From contig JBIQHF010000003.1 in assembly GCA_044508675.1 (NCBI GenBank), positions 189,669-253,668 of the forward strand: DNA of 64,000 nt, written 5' to 3'. The notes below the pieces were generated by a model. That model was not told the origin of the DNA. It searched no databases and was given only the letters and a program-made list of their open reading frames with translations. Below, piece by piece: positions 24,588 through 33,127 of the stretch. The translations under genes were made by a program, and so were the position numbers. The stretch is from Raineyella sp044508675 (GTDB lineage: Bacteria; Actinomycetota; Actinomycetes; Propionibacteriales; Propionibacteriaceae). Numbering within the stretch: position 1 is the stretch's first letter; every line of letters starts with the position of its first letter.

Positions 24588-25553
24588 TCATCCGGCGACC
24601 TGCGGGGTACGGGTGCGGATCCGCATGACCCGGGCGACTCCCCAGGCCGCCAGGGCGTAGAGCGCATAGCCGCCGACCCCGATCACCGAGCTCACCCAGG
24701 TCATCTCCGTGATGCTCCGCGTGGCCGCGATGCCGGTGGTCAGGCCGGCCCACATGTACGCGAAGGCGTTGTTGACCACGTGCCCGGCGATGCCGGCCTC
24801 CAGGCCTCCGGTGGCCCACACCAGGCCGGCGGCGACCAGCCCGAAGGCGAGCCGGTTCAGGAACAACGGGACGTTCTGGGAGCCGTGCATGACCGCGAAC
24901 AGGAAGGCGGAAGCCAGGACCGCCAGTGCCGGCGACCTGGTCAGGGTGCCGAGCGCCTGCATCAGGTAGCCGCGGAAGAAGTACTCCTCGCCGACCGCCT
25001 GCGCCCAGGTCGTCAGCAGCACGACCACCATGAACGCCCAGAAGCCGGGCTGCGGGGCGAGGTCGATCTCGGTGCCGGTGACCACCCAACCGAACACCTG
25101 CATCGCGTTGAGCACCACCACGGCCAGCACGGCACAGGCGGCCAGGTACCGCCAGCGGATACCCGGCCCGACCGAGGCGAGCCAGGCCGGGCGGCGACGA
25201 TGGACGCCGCCGACAAGGAGGCAGGACAGGGGGATCAGGGTGGCGATCCCGAGGTTCGTGGCGATCATCCCGGCCGGATTGAGGTAGGCGGCAGCGTCGC
25301 TGTGGAACTGGCCGAACGTCAGCCCCTGCCCGGTGACCAGCCAGGCCACGGCGATGATCGCCGTGGGGAGCACCGACATCACCGCCAGGTAGGTCACGAA
25401 CCCTGCAATGATACCGAAGACGGTCTGGAACGGCGAGGTACCGGAGCCGCGCAGCACCGACGGGTAGGCCACACCCGCCGGCGGCTCCCGGTAACCGCCG
25501 ACGAACCTCTCCAGACGACCCGGCGTGCGGGCGCTGCTGGGTGTCGAGGCCAC
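24588..25553 (-). CDS. CPBP-family intramembrane glutamic endopeptidase (Abi/CAAX-like)
   Basis: Integral membrane protease-like protein of 321 residues with about eight hydrophobic segments. CPBP signatures are present: EEYFFR (189-194, paired Glu plus Arg), His223 in VMHGSQN, and HVVNN (258-262). These correspond to the catalytic Glu/His set of Rce1-like glutamate proteases (family knowledge). Substrate unknown; family members process prenylated proteins or bacteriocins or have immunity roles. It follows gltX by 1 bp on the same strand, suggesting co-transcription without a functional link. Start ATG at 25553; the N-terminal 40 residues are cytosolic and Arg/Pro-rich. Confidence 0.9.
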   Translation of the reverse strand: MASTPSSARTPGRLERFVGGYREPPAGVAYPSVLRGSGTSPFQTVFGIIAGFVTYLAVMSVLPTAIIAVAWLVTGQGLTFGQFHSDAAAYLNPAGMIATNLGIATLIPLSCLLVGGVHRRRPAWLASVGPGIRWRYLAACAVLAVVVLNAMQVFGWVVTGTEIDLAPQPGFWAFMVVVLLTTWAQAVGEEYFFRGYLMQALGTLTRSPALAVLASAFLFAVMHGSQNVPLFLNRLAFGLVAAGLVWATGGLEAGIAGHVVNNAFAYMWAGLTTGIAATRSITEMTWVSSVIGVGGYALYALAAWGVARVMRIRTRTPQVAG

Positions 25554-25554
25554 C

Positions 25555-27090
25555 TCAGCCCCGCGGGACGGTGGCCAGCGCGCGGTCGATGCGGATCAGG
25601 CAGGACTCCCGACCCAGCAGCTCCATCGACTCGAACAGCGGCGGGGAGACCTTGCTGCCGGTGATCGCCGTGCGCAGCGGCCCGAAGGCCTTGCGGGGCT
25701 TGAGGCCCAAGCCGTCGACCAGCGAGGCTCGCAGCGACACCTCGATCGACTCGTGGTCCCAGCCGGTGCCGTCGAGCGCATCCCGGGAGGCCTGCAGCAC
25801 CGGCCCCTCCTCGGCCTTGAGGGTGGCGGACTCCTCGATCCGGATGTCCTCGTCGGCGGTGAACAGGAAGGCGAGCTTGTCGACGGCCTCGGACAGGCTG
25901 GTCAGCCGCGGCTGGATCAGCGGCGCGGCCCCCAGGACCACCTGCTTCTCCTGCTCCGATGCCGGCGTGCCGATCAGGTGCGCCGCCTGGAGGAAGGGGG
26001 TGATCTGCTCGGCGAGGTCCTGGGTCGACAGCATGCGGATGTGGGCGGCGTTGATCGCCTCACACTTCTTGTGGTCGAACCGGGCCGCGTTGGCGTTGAC
26101 GCGGCGGATGTCGAAGGCCTCGACCATCTCGTCGAGGCTGAACACGTCGCGGTCCTCGGCGATCGACCAACCGAGCAGGGCGAGGTAGTTGAGCAGGCCC
26201 TCGGGCAGGAAGCCGCGTTCGCGGTACTCCTCCAGGCCGGCCCCCTTGTCGCGCTTGGAGAGCCGCTTGTTACCCTCGCCCATCACGATCGGCAGGTGGC
26301 CGAACAGCGGCGTACGGCCCGAACCGACACCGATCCGGGCCAGCGCCTGGTACAGCACGATCTGTCGTGGGGTCGAGGACAGCAGGTCCTCCCCACGCAG
26401 CACGTGGGTGACGTCCATCAGGGCGTCGTCGACCGGGTTCACCAGAGTGTACAGCGGTTCGCCATTGGATCGTACGATCGCGTAGTCCGGCACGTGGCGG
26501 GTGTCGAAGGTGACGCGGCCCCGGACCAGGTCGTCGAACGTGATCTCACCCTCGGGCATCCGGATCCGGAGCACGTGGGTGCGACCCTCGGCCTCGTACG
26601 CCGCGATCCGGTCGGCGCTGAGGTCACGGCAGTGCCCGTCGTAGCCGATGGTGTCGCCGCCGGCCGCCTGCTGGCGCTCCTCCTGCTCCTCGCGGGTGCA
26701 GTAGCAGGGGTAGGCGGCTCCGGAGGCGACCAGCCTGGCGATCACGTCCCGGTAGATGTCGCCGCGCTCGGACTGGCGGTACGGGCCGTACGGGCCGCCG
26801 ATGTCGGGGCCCTCGTCCCAGGTGATGCCGAGCCACTTCAACGAGTCGAGGACGTTCTCGTAGTACTCCTCGGTGGACCGGGCAACATCGGTGTCCTCGA
26901 TGCGCAGCACCATGGTGCCGCCGTAGTGCCGGGCGAACGCGTAGTTGAACAGTGCCGAACGAATGTTGCCGACGTGCAGGTTGCCGGTCGGCGAGGGTGG
27001 GAAGCGTACGCGGACGTCCTGCGGGGCGACGCCACCGAGGACCTCTGCCTCGGTCATGCCGTGCTGGTCGGTGCTGGGGGTGTGGCTCAC
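25555..27090 (-). CDS. gltX: Glutamate--tRNA ligase GltX
   Basis: Class I aminoacyl-tRNA synthetase charging tRNA-Glu and, in organisms using GatCAB, tRNA-Gln. The protein has 511 residues from GTG 27090, which overlaps the preceding stop by 4 nt (GTGA) and has GGAGAAGG upstream; an ATG 11 codons later is an alternative. Motifs are RFPPSPTGNLHVGNIRSA (HIGH-type HVGN), RIEDTD, the zinc-knuckle-like YPCYCTREE, HVLRGEDLLSSTPRQ and KRLSKRDKG (KMSKS-type), then a C-terminal helical anticodon-binding cage. It lies near tRNA-Gln and two tRNA-Glu genes. The FAH-gltX order matches M. tuberculosis Rv2993c-Rv2992c. Confidence 0.97.
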   Translation of the reverse strand: MSHTPSTDQHGMTEAEVLGGVAPQDVRVRFPPSPTGNLHVGNIRSALFNYAFARHYGGTMVLRIEDTDVARSTEEYYENVLDSLKWLGITWDEGPDIGGPYGPYRQSERGDIYRDVIARLVASGAAYPCYCTREEQEERQQAAGGDTIGYDGHCRDLSADRIAAYEAEGRTHVLRIRMPEGEITFDDLVRGRVTFDTRHVPDYAIVRSNGEPLYTLVNPVDDALMDVTHVLRGEDLLSSTPRQIVLYQALARIGVGSGRTPLFGHLPIVMGEGNKRLSKRDKGAGLEEYRERGFLPEGLLNYLALLGWSIAEDRDVFSLDEMVEAFDIRRVNANAARFDHKKCEAINAAHIRMLSTQDLAEQITPFLQAAHLIGTPASEQEKQVVLGAAPLIQPRLTSLSEAVDKLAFLFTADEDIRIEESATLKAEEGPVLQASRDALDGTGWDHESIEVSLRASLVDGLGLKPRKAFGPLRTAITGSKVSPPLFESMELLGRESCLIRIDRALATVPRG

Positions 27091-27932
27091 TTGCTGCCTT
27101 CTCCGCTCGTCGTGGTGTCGGGGTCCGCCGGGGGTGTGGGGACCAGGGTGTTGGTGAGGGTGCCGATCCCCTCGATGGTGATCGAGACGTCCTGGCCGGG
27201 CTCCAGCTTGCCGACCCCGGCCGGGGTCCCGGTGAGGACCACGTCGCCGGGCAGCAACGTGGTGAAGCTGGTGATGTAGGCGATCAGGTCGGCGATCGGG
27301 CGGATCATCAGGGCCGTCGAGCCGTGCTGTCGCTGCTCGCCGCCGACCGTGGTGGTGATCATCAGGTCGGAGGCCTCGGCGAGGCTCAGGTGGGAGGCGA
27401 TCCACGGTCCCAGCGGGCACGAGGTGTCGAAACCCTTGGCCCGCGACCACTGCTGGTCCGGTTCCTGCAGGTCACGGCAGGTGACGTCGTTGGCGACGGT
27501 GTAGCCAAAGATGACCTCCTCGGCCCGCTCGGCCGGGACGTCCTTGCAGATCCGGCCGATCACCACGGCCAGCTCGCCCTCGTAGCTGATGTGCTGTGAG
27601 GCGGTGGGCGGCACGATGATGTCGTCCGGGCCGATCACCGCGGTGTTCGGCTTGTAGAAGCACAGCGGCGTGGTCATCGGCTCGTGTCCGGCCTCGGCGA
27701 CGCGGGAGGCGTAGTTGCGTCCCACCGCGACGATCTTGGAGCGCGGGATCACCGGGGCCAGGAGTCGTACGTCCCGCAGATGGTGGCGTTCCCCGGTGTA
27801 CTGCACCGGACCGGCCAGCGGGTCGCCGGTCAGGGCACTGACGCTGTCCGGGTGCGCGCCACCGTCCTCGGCCAGCTCGACCACGCCGAAGGCGGGATCG
27901 CTTCCGGGCATCGAATACCGTGCAATTCGCAT
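27087..27932 (-). CDS. Fumarylacetoacetate hydrolase (FAH) family protein
   Basis: A 281-residue cytosolic FAH-fold enzyme, the family of 2-hydroxyhepta-2,4-diene-1,7-dioate isomerases and acylpyruvases. The catalytic core has VGRNYASRVAEAG, the metal-binding SYEGELAVVIGR (two Glu), NDVTCRDLQ, QWSRAKGFDTSCPLGPW, and GDVVLTGTPAGVG near the end. The real substrate cannot be read from sequence. Location directly upstream of gltX with a 4-nt overlap is conserved in actinobacteria. ATG 27932 has TAGGGT 6 nt upstream, so a leaderless transcript is likely. Divergent from deoA. Confidence 0.92.
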   Translation of the reverse strand: MRIARYSMPGSDPAFGVVELAEDGGAHPDSVSALTGDPLAGPVQYTGERHHLRDVRLLAPVIPRSKIVAVGRNYASRVAEAGHEPMTTPLCFYKPNTAVIGPDDIIVPPTASQHISYEGELAVVIGRICKDVPAERAEEVIFGYTVANDVTCRDLQEPDQQWSRAKGFDTSCPLGPWIASHLSLAEASDLMITTTVGGEQRQHGSTALMIRPIADLIAYITSFTTLLPGDVVLTGTPAGVGKLEPGQDVSITIEGIGTLTNTLVPTPPADPDTTTSGEGSK

Positions 27933-27944
27933 TGCCCCACCCTA
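27933..27944 (-). promoter_or_regulatory. Leaderless-type promoter of the FAH-gltX operon (-10 at 27939-27944)
   Basis: TAGGGT ends 6 nt before the ATG; no Shine-Dalgarno sequence. Confidence 0.6.
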
Positions 27945-27994
27945 TCCTCTGGGCGTCCGGGCCCCTTGGTACGACCGTGCGCCACAATGACGCC

Positions 27995-29386
27995 ATGGAT
28001 GCCGCGCCCGACCCCCACCGCTACGCGATCGTCGACCTGATCCGGCACAAGCGCGACGGAGGTGCGTGGACCGCCGACCAGGCCCGCTGGATCATCGAGG
28101 CCTACACCGCCGGGATCGTCGCGGACGAGCAGATGGCGGCCCTGGCGATGGCGGTGTTCTTCCGCGGGATGACTGCGGCCGAGCTGGATCCGTGGACCGC
28201 GGCGATGGTCGCGACCGGCAGCCGGCTCGACTGGTCCACACTGGGTCGGCCGACTGCCGACAAGCACTCCACCGGCGGGGTCGGCGACAAGATCACCTTG
28301 CCGCTGACCCCCTTGGTGGCGGCCTGTGGAGTGGCGGTCCCCCAGCTGTCGGGCCGCGGCCTGGGCCACACGGGAGGGACCCTCGACAAGCTCGACGCGA
28401 TCCCCGGGTGGCGCTCGGACCTGGACGGCGCGCGGGTGCAGGCCCAGCTCGCCGATGTCGGCGCCGTGATCGTCGCGGCGGGCCCGGACCTGGCCCCGGC
28501 GGACCGGAAGCTGTATGCGCTCCGTGACGTCACCGGCACGGTCGAGTCGATCCCGCTGATCGCCTCGTCGATCATGTCGAAGAAGATCGCCGAGGGCACC
28601 GACACCCTGGTGCTGGACGTCAAGGTCGGCTCGGGCGCCTTCATGAAGGACATCGACCAGGCCCGGGAACTGGCCCGCACGATGGTGCGGATCGGGACCG
28701 GCGCCGGGGTGCGGACCACCGCCCTGCTCACCGATATGTCCACCCCCCTGGGCCGCACCGTCGGCAACGCGCTGGAGGTCCGGGAAGCCGTGGAGGTTCT
28801 CGCCGGCGGCGGCCCGGCCGATGTCGTCGAGCTCACCCTCGCCCTGGCCCGCGAGATGCTCACCGGGGCGGGGATCGACACCGATCCGGCCGAGCTCCTC
28901 GCCTCGGGGGCGGCGATGGACCGGTGGCGCCGCCTGGTCCGGGCCCAGGGCGGCGACCCCGACGCGCCGCTGCCGGTGGCACGCCACCAGGAGGTGGTCC
29001 GGGCGGAGTCCGGCGGTGTGCTGGAGCGGCTGGACGCCCTGGCGGTCGGCCTGGCCGTCTGGCACCTCGGGGCAGGCCGGGCGCTCAAGGAGGACGACGT
29101 CCAGGCCGGGGCCGGGGTGGAGCTGCACGTCCGCCGCGGCGACACCGTGCGGGCCGGACAGCCCCTGCTCACCCTGCACACCGACACCCCCGAACGGTTC
29201 GAGCCGGCCAGGCAGGCCCTCGACGGAGGCATCGGGATCGTTCGGCCGGGCCGGATCCCCGATCCGGCGATGGACACCCCGCTGCTGCTGGGCCGGGTCA
29301 CGGCCGATGACACCCGTTCCGGCAAGCCGTCGCTGCGGAGCCGGGGGGTGTCGAGCACCCGGAAGCGGGTGCCCCCGCAGGGGTAG
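27995..29386 (+). CDS. deoA: Thymidine/pyrimidine-nucleoside phosphorylase
   Basis: Phosphorolysis of thymidine (or pyrimidine nucleosides) to base and deoxyribose 1-phosphate, a nucleoside-salvage reaction. The protein has 463 residues from ATG 27995; an upstream extension would overlap the divergent FAH gene. Motifs are DLIRHKRDGG near 12, the phosphate-binding KHSTGGVGDKITL near 89, the family signature SGRGLGHTGGTLDKLDAI, SSIMSKKIAEGTD and LDVKVGSGAFMK, then a C-terminal barrel-sandwich domain (GVELHVRRGDTVRAGQ). Thymidine versus uridine preference cannot be told from sequence alone. Its stop codon lies in the loop of a strong terminator hairpin. Confidence 0.93.
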   Translation: MDAAPDPHRYAIVDLIRHKRDGGAWTADQARWIIEAYTAGIVADEQMAALAMAVFFRGMTAAELDPWTAAMVATGSRLDWSTLGRPTADKHSTGGVGDKITLPLTPLVAACGVAVPQLSGRGLGHTGGTLDKLDAIPGWRSDLDGARVQAQLADVGAVIVAAGPDLAPADRKLYALRDVTGTVESIPLIASSIMSKKIAEGTDTLVLDVKVGSGAFMKDIDQARELARTMVRIGTGAGVRTTALLTDMSTPLGRTVGNALEVREAVEVLAGGGPADVVELTLALAREMLTGAGIDTDPAELLASGAAMDRWRRLVRAQGGDPDAPLPVARHQEVVRAESGGVLERLDALAVGLAVWHLGAGRALKEDDVQAGAGVELHVRRGDTVRAGQPLLTLHTDTPERFEPARQALDGGIGIVRPGRIPDPAMDTPLLLGRVTADDTRSGKPSLRSRGVSSTRKRVPPQG

Positions 29387-29403
29387 GCACCTGCGGGGGC
29401 ACC
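29368..29403. terminator. 14-bp perfect bidirectional terminator overlapping the deoA stop
   Basis: 29368-29381 pairs perfectly with 29390-29403 around an 8-nt loop that contains the deoA TAG. It separates deoA from the convergent AbiEi-like gene 19 bp away. Confidence 0.8.
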
Positions 29404-29405
29404 GG

Positions 29406-30506
29406 TCAGTCCCGGGCCCAGTCCTGCCGGGCCGGGTCCTGCCACGGGGGCGGCGGTACGTCCCAGCTGTCCTCGTCCGGTTCCGCCTGCCACGCCACCA
29501 GCGCCTGCGGGGCACCGATCTGGTCCAGGTGGACCGCGTCGCCGCGTTCGCCGGTCACCGCGATCAGTCGCTGGCTGACCGTCCACGGGTGGCGCAGCTC
29601 CTCCAGGGACCACTCCACGACGCACCAGCCCTGGTCCCGCAGCCAGCGCCGCGGGCCTGCCTCCCAGGACGACCGTGCACCCGACCAGCCGACCGGGACT
29701 CCACCCTCCGGCCCCCGGGCCTCCAGCACCACGCCCAGCAGGCGCAACGAGGGCCAACTGAACGGCGCCCGGAACTGTGGCCCGGCCGCGTCGGTGTCGT
29801 GGCCGTAGGTGACATCGAGCAACGGAGTCGGCATCCCCATCCGCTTCAGCAGCATCCGGCTGGCCGTCTCTCCGGGGCCGGCCGACAGGTGGGTCGCCTC
29901 GCGCAGCACCCGCCTGGCGGCAACAATGCCCGAGCAGCCCCGCAGGTCCTGCAGCACGGTCTCGCACTCCTGGCGCAGCGCGGCCGGGTCGGCAGCCTGC
30001 CGTAGCGCCGAGTCGGCCACCACGAGGGCGGTGAGGTCGTCGTGCCAGGGATCGGCACGCCGAGCCAGGTCGACGATCGTCCGTGCCACCGATGACACGG
30101 CCACGTCCTCGACGCAGCGCACGTGGGAACCCGGAAGTCGACTGGCGGACACGTCGCGTTCCCCCGTGCTGCCGCCACCGGTGCCGGGCCGGATGAACAT
30201 CGCCCGGGCCGGCAGCGACCACGGTCCCACGGCGAGGCCGTGGAGCAGGGCCGCGGAGATGCCCCCGACCACGCCGGGGTGGCTCGGGCGGGCCAGGCAG
30301 GCACGGACCAGTTGGAGGTGCCGCGCCACAGGGTCCTGCGGATAGCTGCGGGCGTAGACGCCGTGGCAGACCTTGACGATCGTGCCGTTGCTGACAGCGC
30401 GGCGGATCGATCCACGGTCCCCGTCAGGGCCGACGAGGTCGCTGCTGGTGAAGACGTCCTTGGCTGGGATCGAGAGGGCGGGGAGCGGGTCCTGAACGGT
30501 GGTCAT
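29406..30506 (-). CDS. AbiEi-like antitoxin-domain protein with degenerate nuclease-like C-terminus (orphan)
   Basis: A 366-residue protein. The N-terminal part resembles the winged-helix of AbiEi-type (type IV toxin-antitoxin) proteins: VFTSSDLVGPDGDRGSIRRA, GTIVKVCHGVYAR, then GGISAALLHGLAVGP and CVEDVAVSSVARTIVDLARR. The C-terminal part (about 240-366) is organised like the DUF559/Vsr-like segment common in such actinobacterial proteins (ETASRMLLKRMGMPTP; WLRDQGWCVVEWSLEEL). Where active members carry an acidic D...ExDG-type motif, this one reads LGVVLEARGPEGG, so nuclease activity is doubtful. No AbiEii toxin gene is adjacent. Three phased repeats precede the gene. Start ATG 30506; longer frames upstream cross the repeats and are not credible. 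Confidence 0.7.
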   Translation of the reverse strand: MTTVQDPLPALSIPAKDVFTSSDLVGPDGDRGSIRRAVSNGTIVKVCHGVYARSYPQDPVARHLQLVRACLARPSHPGVVGGISAALLHGLAVGPWSLPARAMFIRPGTGGGSTGERDVSASRLPGSHVRCVEDVAVSSVARTIVDLARRADPWHDDLTALVVADSALRQAADPAALRQECETVLQDLRGCSGIVAARRVLREATHLSAGPGETASRMLLKRMGMPTPLLDVTYGHDTDAAGPQFRAPFSWPSLRLLGVVLEARGPEGGVPVGWSGARSSWEAGPRRWLRDQGWCVVEWSLEELRHPWTVSQRLIAVTGERGDAVHLDQIGAPQALVAWQAEPDEDSWDVPPPPWQDPARQDWARD

Positions 30507-30556
30507 GGGCTCATCCCACGCCAGCCGAACCGCTGGTTCAAGGGCGGCAACGAAAC

Positions 30557-30608
30557 GGACAACACCATCCTGGCAAGGGACAACACCCTCGGCGTGGCGG
30601 ACAACACC
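30557..30608 (-). repeat. Three direct repeats GGTGTTGTCC with exact 21-bp period upstream of the AbiEi-like gene
   Basis: On the plus strand GGACAACACC occurs at 30557-30566, 30578-30587 and 30599-30608. The copies are identical and start 21 bp apart, two helical turns, so they face the same side of the helix. They cover positions -51 to -102 relative to the start of the gene at 30506. Probable multi-site operator; the binder is unknown and autoregulation by the winged-helix product is an inference. Confidence 0.7.
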
Positions 30609-30617
30609 GCGGACACG

Positions 30618-30653
30618 GCAGCTCCCCGGAGCAGTGTCACCCCGGGGAGCTGC
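30618..30653 (-). terminator. Terminator hairpin after the DUF1707 gene
   Basis: Perfect 12-bp stem GCAGCTCCCCGG/CCGGGGAGCTGC (30618-30629 with 30642-30653) and a 12-nt loop, about 30 bp after the DUF1707 stop. Confidence 0.65.
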
Positions 30654-30681
30654 GCAGGTGGACGTCGGTCGATGCGTGTCG

Positions 30682-31371
30682 TCAGGCAGTGATGGCCGGC
30701 AGGCCCCGCTTGCGACGGCGGCGGTTGAGCAGCCAGCGGTCGATGAAGTTGGGCCGCCGGGCCACGAAGCTGCCGAGGGTGAGGTAGCCACTCACCTCGA
30801 TCAGGGGCGCTCCGAGGGCGGGACGGTCTGGCACCTTCACCGCGATGCTGCCGGCCCCCTTGGTCAGCCGGTCTGCGCGCACCGCCCAGCCCTCGGGCAG
30901 GATCAGGCGTACGTCACCCATCCCGCCCTCGACGGTCAGCTTGATCAGCCGGGACGTGCTCTCGGCCTCCAGACAGACCAGGGTGACGTCACCGAGCCCG
31001 GTACTCACCCGCACGTACGGCGGGACGGACCACTGCCCCACGCGACGGTCGTCGTCGAACATGGCAGACAACACCAGCGGGTCCTCGGGGCTCCAGCCCG
31101 GCGGATTCGACTCGCCGGGGACCTGGACCCGGTCCAGCGGGCGGTTGACGGACGGCAACGCGGACACGTCCTGGGCCAGGAATGGCAGCTGCGGCGTCAG
31201 GTCCCCCACCAACGGGTCCAGGTCGCCGTACGTCTTCGCCTCCAGCGCCCTAGAGATGCGCTCCTGGGCCTCGGACATGGTCAGTCGACCGTCGCCCACC
31301 GCGTGCTGCAGCAGGCTGACGACCTCGTCCCGTTCGGCGTCCCCGATGCGCAGCTGGCGTTGGTCCGTCAC
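30682..31371 (-). CDS. DUF1707 domain protein with LiaF-like C-terminal domain
   Basis: A 229-residue protein of unknown function, common in actinobacteria. The N-terminal DUF1707 domain (about 7-60) has RIGDAERDEVVSLLQHAVGDGRLTxxE followed by RISRALEAKTYGDLDPLVGDL. The C-terminal half (about 110-205) is a beta-solenoid-like cell-wall-active (LiaF/DUF2154) domain, for example GLGDVTLVCLEAES and GGMGDVRLILPEGW. The tail is strongly basic (RWLLNRRRRKRG). No membrane helix is evident. Start GTG 31371 overlaps the cimA stop by 4 nt (GTGA), so it is translated from the cimA transcript. LiaF-like domains relate to envelope stress; a role here is inference. Confidence 0.82.
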   Translation of the reverse strand: MTDQRQLRIGDAERDEVVSLLQHAVGDGRLTMSEAQERISRALEAKTYGDLDPLVGDLTPQLPFLAQDVSALPSVNRPLDRVQVPGESNPPGWSPEDPLVLSAMFDDDRRVGQWSVPPYVRVSTGLGDVTLVCLEAESTSRLIKLTVEGGMGDVRLILPEGWAVRADRLTKGAGSIAVKVPDRPALGAPLIEVSGYLTLGSFVARRPNFIDRWLLNRRRRKRGLPAITA

Positions 31372-33020
31372 AGCTCAGAGTGTACGGAGTCGGGCGACGC
31401 GGCCGGCCCCTCGGACCGCGCCTCGTCCTCCAGCAGGTGGATCAGCCCGTACCGGTAGGCGTCGCACAGCGCCTCCCAGGACGCCTCGATCACGTTGGTC
31501 CCGACGCCGACGGTGGTCCAGCTGTGCACCCCGTTGGTGGTGTCGATCAGCACCCGCACCGAGGCTCCCGTGCCGGACGCGCCGTCGAGGATGCGGACCC
31601 GGTAGTCCTGCAGGTCGTAGCCGGCGACCGCCGGGTACACCGGGGTGAGGGCACGACGGATCGCCATGTCGAGCGCATTGACCGGTCCATTGCCCTCGCC
31701 GACAAAGTACTGGACCTGCCCCCGGGCGACCAGCTTGACGATGGCCTCGCTGACGATGTCGGGGTCGTTCTCACCGTCGGCGAAGGAGGTGGTGGTCCAG
31801 TGCTTGATGGTGAAGACGTCGGGCAGCTGCCCGAGCTGCTCGCGCATCAACAGCTCGAACGAGGCGTCGGCCGCGTCGTACGTGTAGCCCTGCAGCTCCT
31901 TCTCCTTGACCCGCTCGGTCAGGGCCGCGGCCTGGCTGCGGTCGGAGAGGTCGAAGCCCAGCTGCTCGCCCTTGATCTGGATGTTCGCACGCCCGGCCAT
32001 GTCGGAGACCAGCATCCGCATGTCGTTGCCGACCCGAGCCGGATCGATGTGCTGGTAGAGGTTGGGGTCGACCTTGATCGCCGAGGCGTGCAGGCCGGCC
32101 TTGTGGGCGAATGCCGAGGTGCCGATGTAGGCGCGGCGCGGCCCGGCGGGCACGTTGGTGATCTCCGCGACCGCCTGGGCGATGTGGGTGGCCTCGGCCA
32201 GGTGGCCCTCGGGCAGGACCTGCCAGCCGTACTTCAGCTCCAGGTTGGCCACCACGCTGATGATGTCGGCGTTGCCGGTCCGCTCCCCGTAGCCGTTGAC
32301 GCAGCCCTGGACGTGCATCGCGCCGGCGTCGACGGCAGCAAGGGTGTTGGCGACCGCGCAGCCGGAGTCGTTGTGGCAGTGGATGCCGACCGGGGCACCC
32401 AGCTCGACGGCCGGGCCGACCACGTCGGCCATCCAACTGGGCAGCATGCCGCCGTTGGTGTCGCACAGCACCACGGCCTCGGCACCGGCCTCGGCGGCCG
32501 TGCGGACGACCTCGAGGGCGTATGCGCTGTCCAGCCGGTAGCCGTCGAAGAAGTGCTCGGCGTCGATGATCACCCGCATCCCCTCCGAGCGCAGGTGGGT
32601 CACCGAGTCCCGCAGCATCTCGAGGTTCTCCTCGAGGGTGGTGCGCAGCGCGTTGCGGACGTGGCCGACATGGCTCTTGGCGACCAGTGTGGCGACCTTG
32701 GCGCCGGAGTCGCGCAGCGCGGCGATCAACGGATCGTCGGCGGCCTTGATCCCGACCCGCCGGGTCATCCCGAAGGCGACCAGCTCGGCGTGCTTCAGGT
32801 CGAGCTCACCTGAGGTCGCCCGCTGGAAGAACTCGGAGTCCTTCGGGTTCGACCCCGGCCAGCCGCCCTCGATGAACCCGACGCCGAAGTCGTCGAGGTA
32901 CGCGGCGATCCGGAGCTTGTCGTTGACCGACAACTGCATGCCCTCCTGCTGGGAGCCGTCACGCAGGGTGACGTCGTACACCTGGAAGGTCTCGGGTGCG
33001 GTAGGAAGGGTGGGAGCCAT
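31368..33020 (-). CDS. cimA: (R)-citramalate synthase CimA
   Basis: Condenses pyruvate and acetyl-CoA to citramalate, first step of the threonine-independent route to 2-ketobutyrate and isoleucine. The protein has 550 residues from ATG 33020 (GAGGAC upstream), the CimA length rather than homocitrate synthase (about 380). Motifs are YDVTLRDGSQQEGMQLSV (catalytic Arg-Asp), FIEGGWPGSNPKD, VLCDTNGGMLP, VGIHCHNDSGCAVANTL (His-x-His metal site) and QGCVNGYGERTGNADI. The C-terminal LeuA-dimer-like domain (about 420-535) has NALDMAIRRAL and YRVRILDGASGTGASVRVLI; it mediates feedback inhibition in the family. EGGWPGSNPKD distinguishes it from LeuA (from memory). A leader ORF and attenuator precede it. 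Confidence 0.93.
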   Translation of the reverse strand: MAPTLPTAPETFQVYDVTLRDGSQQEGMQLSVNDKLRIAAYLDDFGVGFIEGGWPGSNPKDSEFFQRATSGELDLKHAELVAFGMTRRVGIKAADDPLIAALRDSGAKVATLVAKSHVGHVRNALRTTLEENLEMLRDSVTHLRSEGMRVIIDAEHFFDGYRLDSAYALEVVRTAAEAGAEAVVLCDTNGGMLPSWMADVVGPAVELGAPVGIHCHNDSGCAVANTLAAVDAGAMHVQGCVNGYGERTGNADIISVVANLELKYGWQVLPEGHLAEATHIAQAVAEITNVPAGPRRAYIGTSAFAHKAGLHASAIKVDPNLYQHIDPARVGNDMRMLVSDMAGRANIQIKGEQLGFDLSDRSQAAALTERVKEKELQGYTYDAADASFELLMREQLGQLPDVFTIKHWTTTSFADGENDPDIVSEAIVKLVARGQVQYFVGEGNGPVNALDMAIRRALTPVYPAVAGYDLQDYRVRILDGASGTGASVRVLIDTTNGVHSWTTVGVGTNVIEASWEALCDAYRYGLIHLLEDEARSEGPAASPDSVHSEL

Positions 33021-33071
33021 CTGGCCGGTCCTCATCATCGGGTGCGGTGGTTCGTGTCGTACGTCGGCAAC

Positions 33072-33101
33072 AAAAAACCTCCTGTGACGGGACAGGAGGT
33101 T
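33072..33101 (-). terminator. Intrinsic terminator/attenuator in the cimA leader
   Basis: On the minus strand AACCTCCTGT-CCCGTC-ACAGGAGGTT is a perfect 10-bp stem (33076-33085 with 33092-33101) running into six T (33077-33072). It lies about 50 bp before the cimA start, between the leader ORF and cimA, and so can only act as an attenuator for cimA. Confidence 0.85.
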
Positions 33102-33110
33102 GAGCGCGCC

Positions 33111-33127
33111 GATCCCCCACAGGGATC
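33111..33127 (-). promoter_or_regulatory. Hairpin overlapping the cimA leader-peptide stop
   Basis: GATCCC-CCACA-GGGATC, a 6-bp stem that begins at the stop codon of the leader ORF. It is in the position of the pause or alternative hairpin of a transcription attenuator. Confidence 0.5.
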
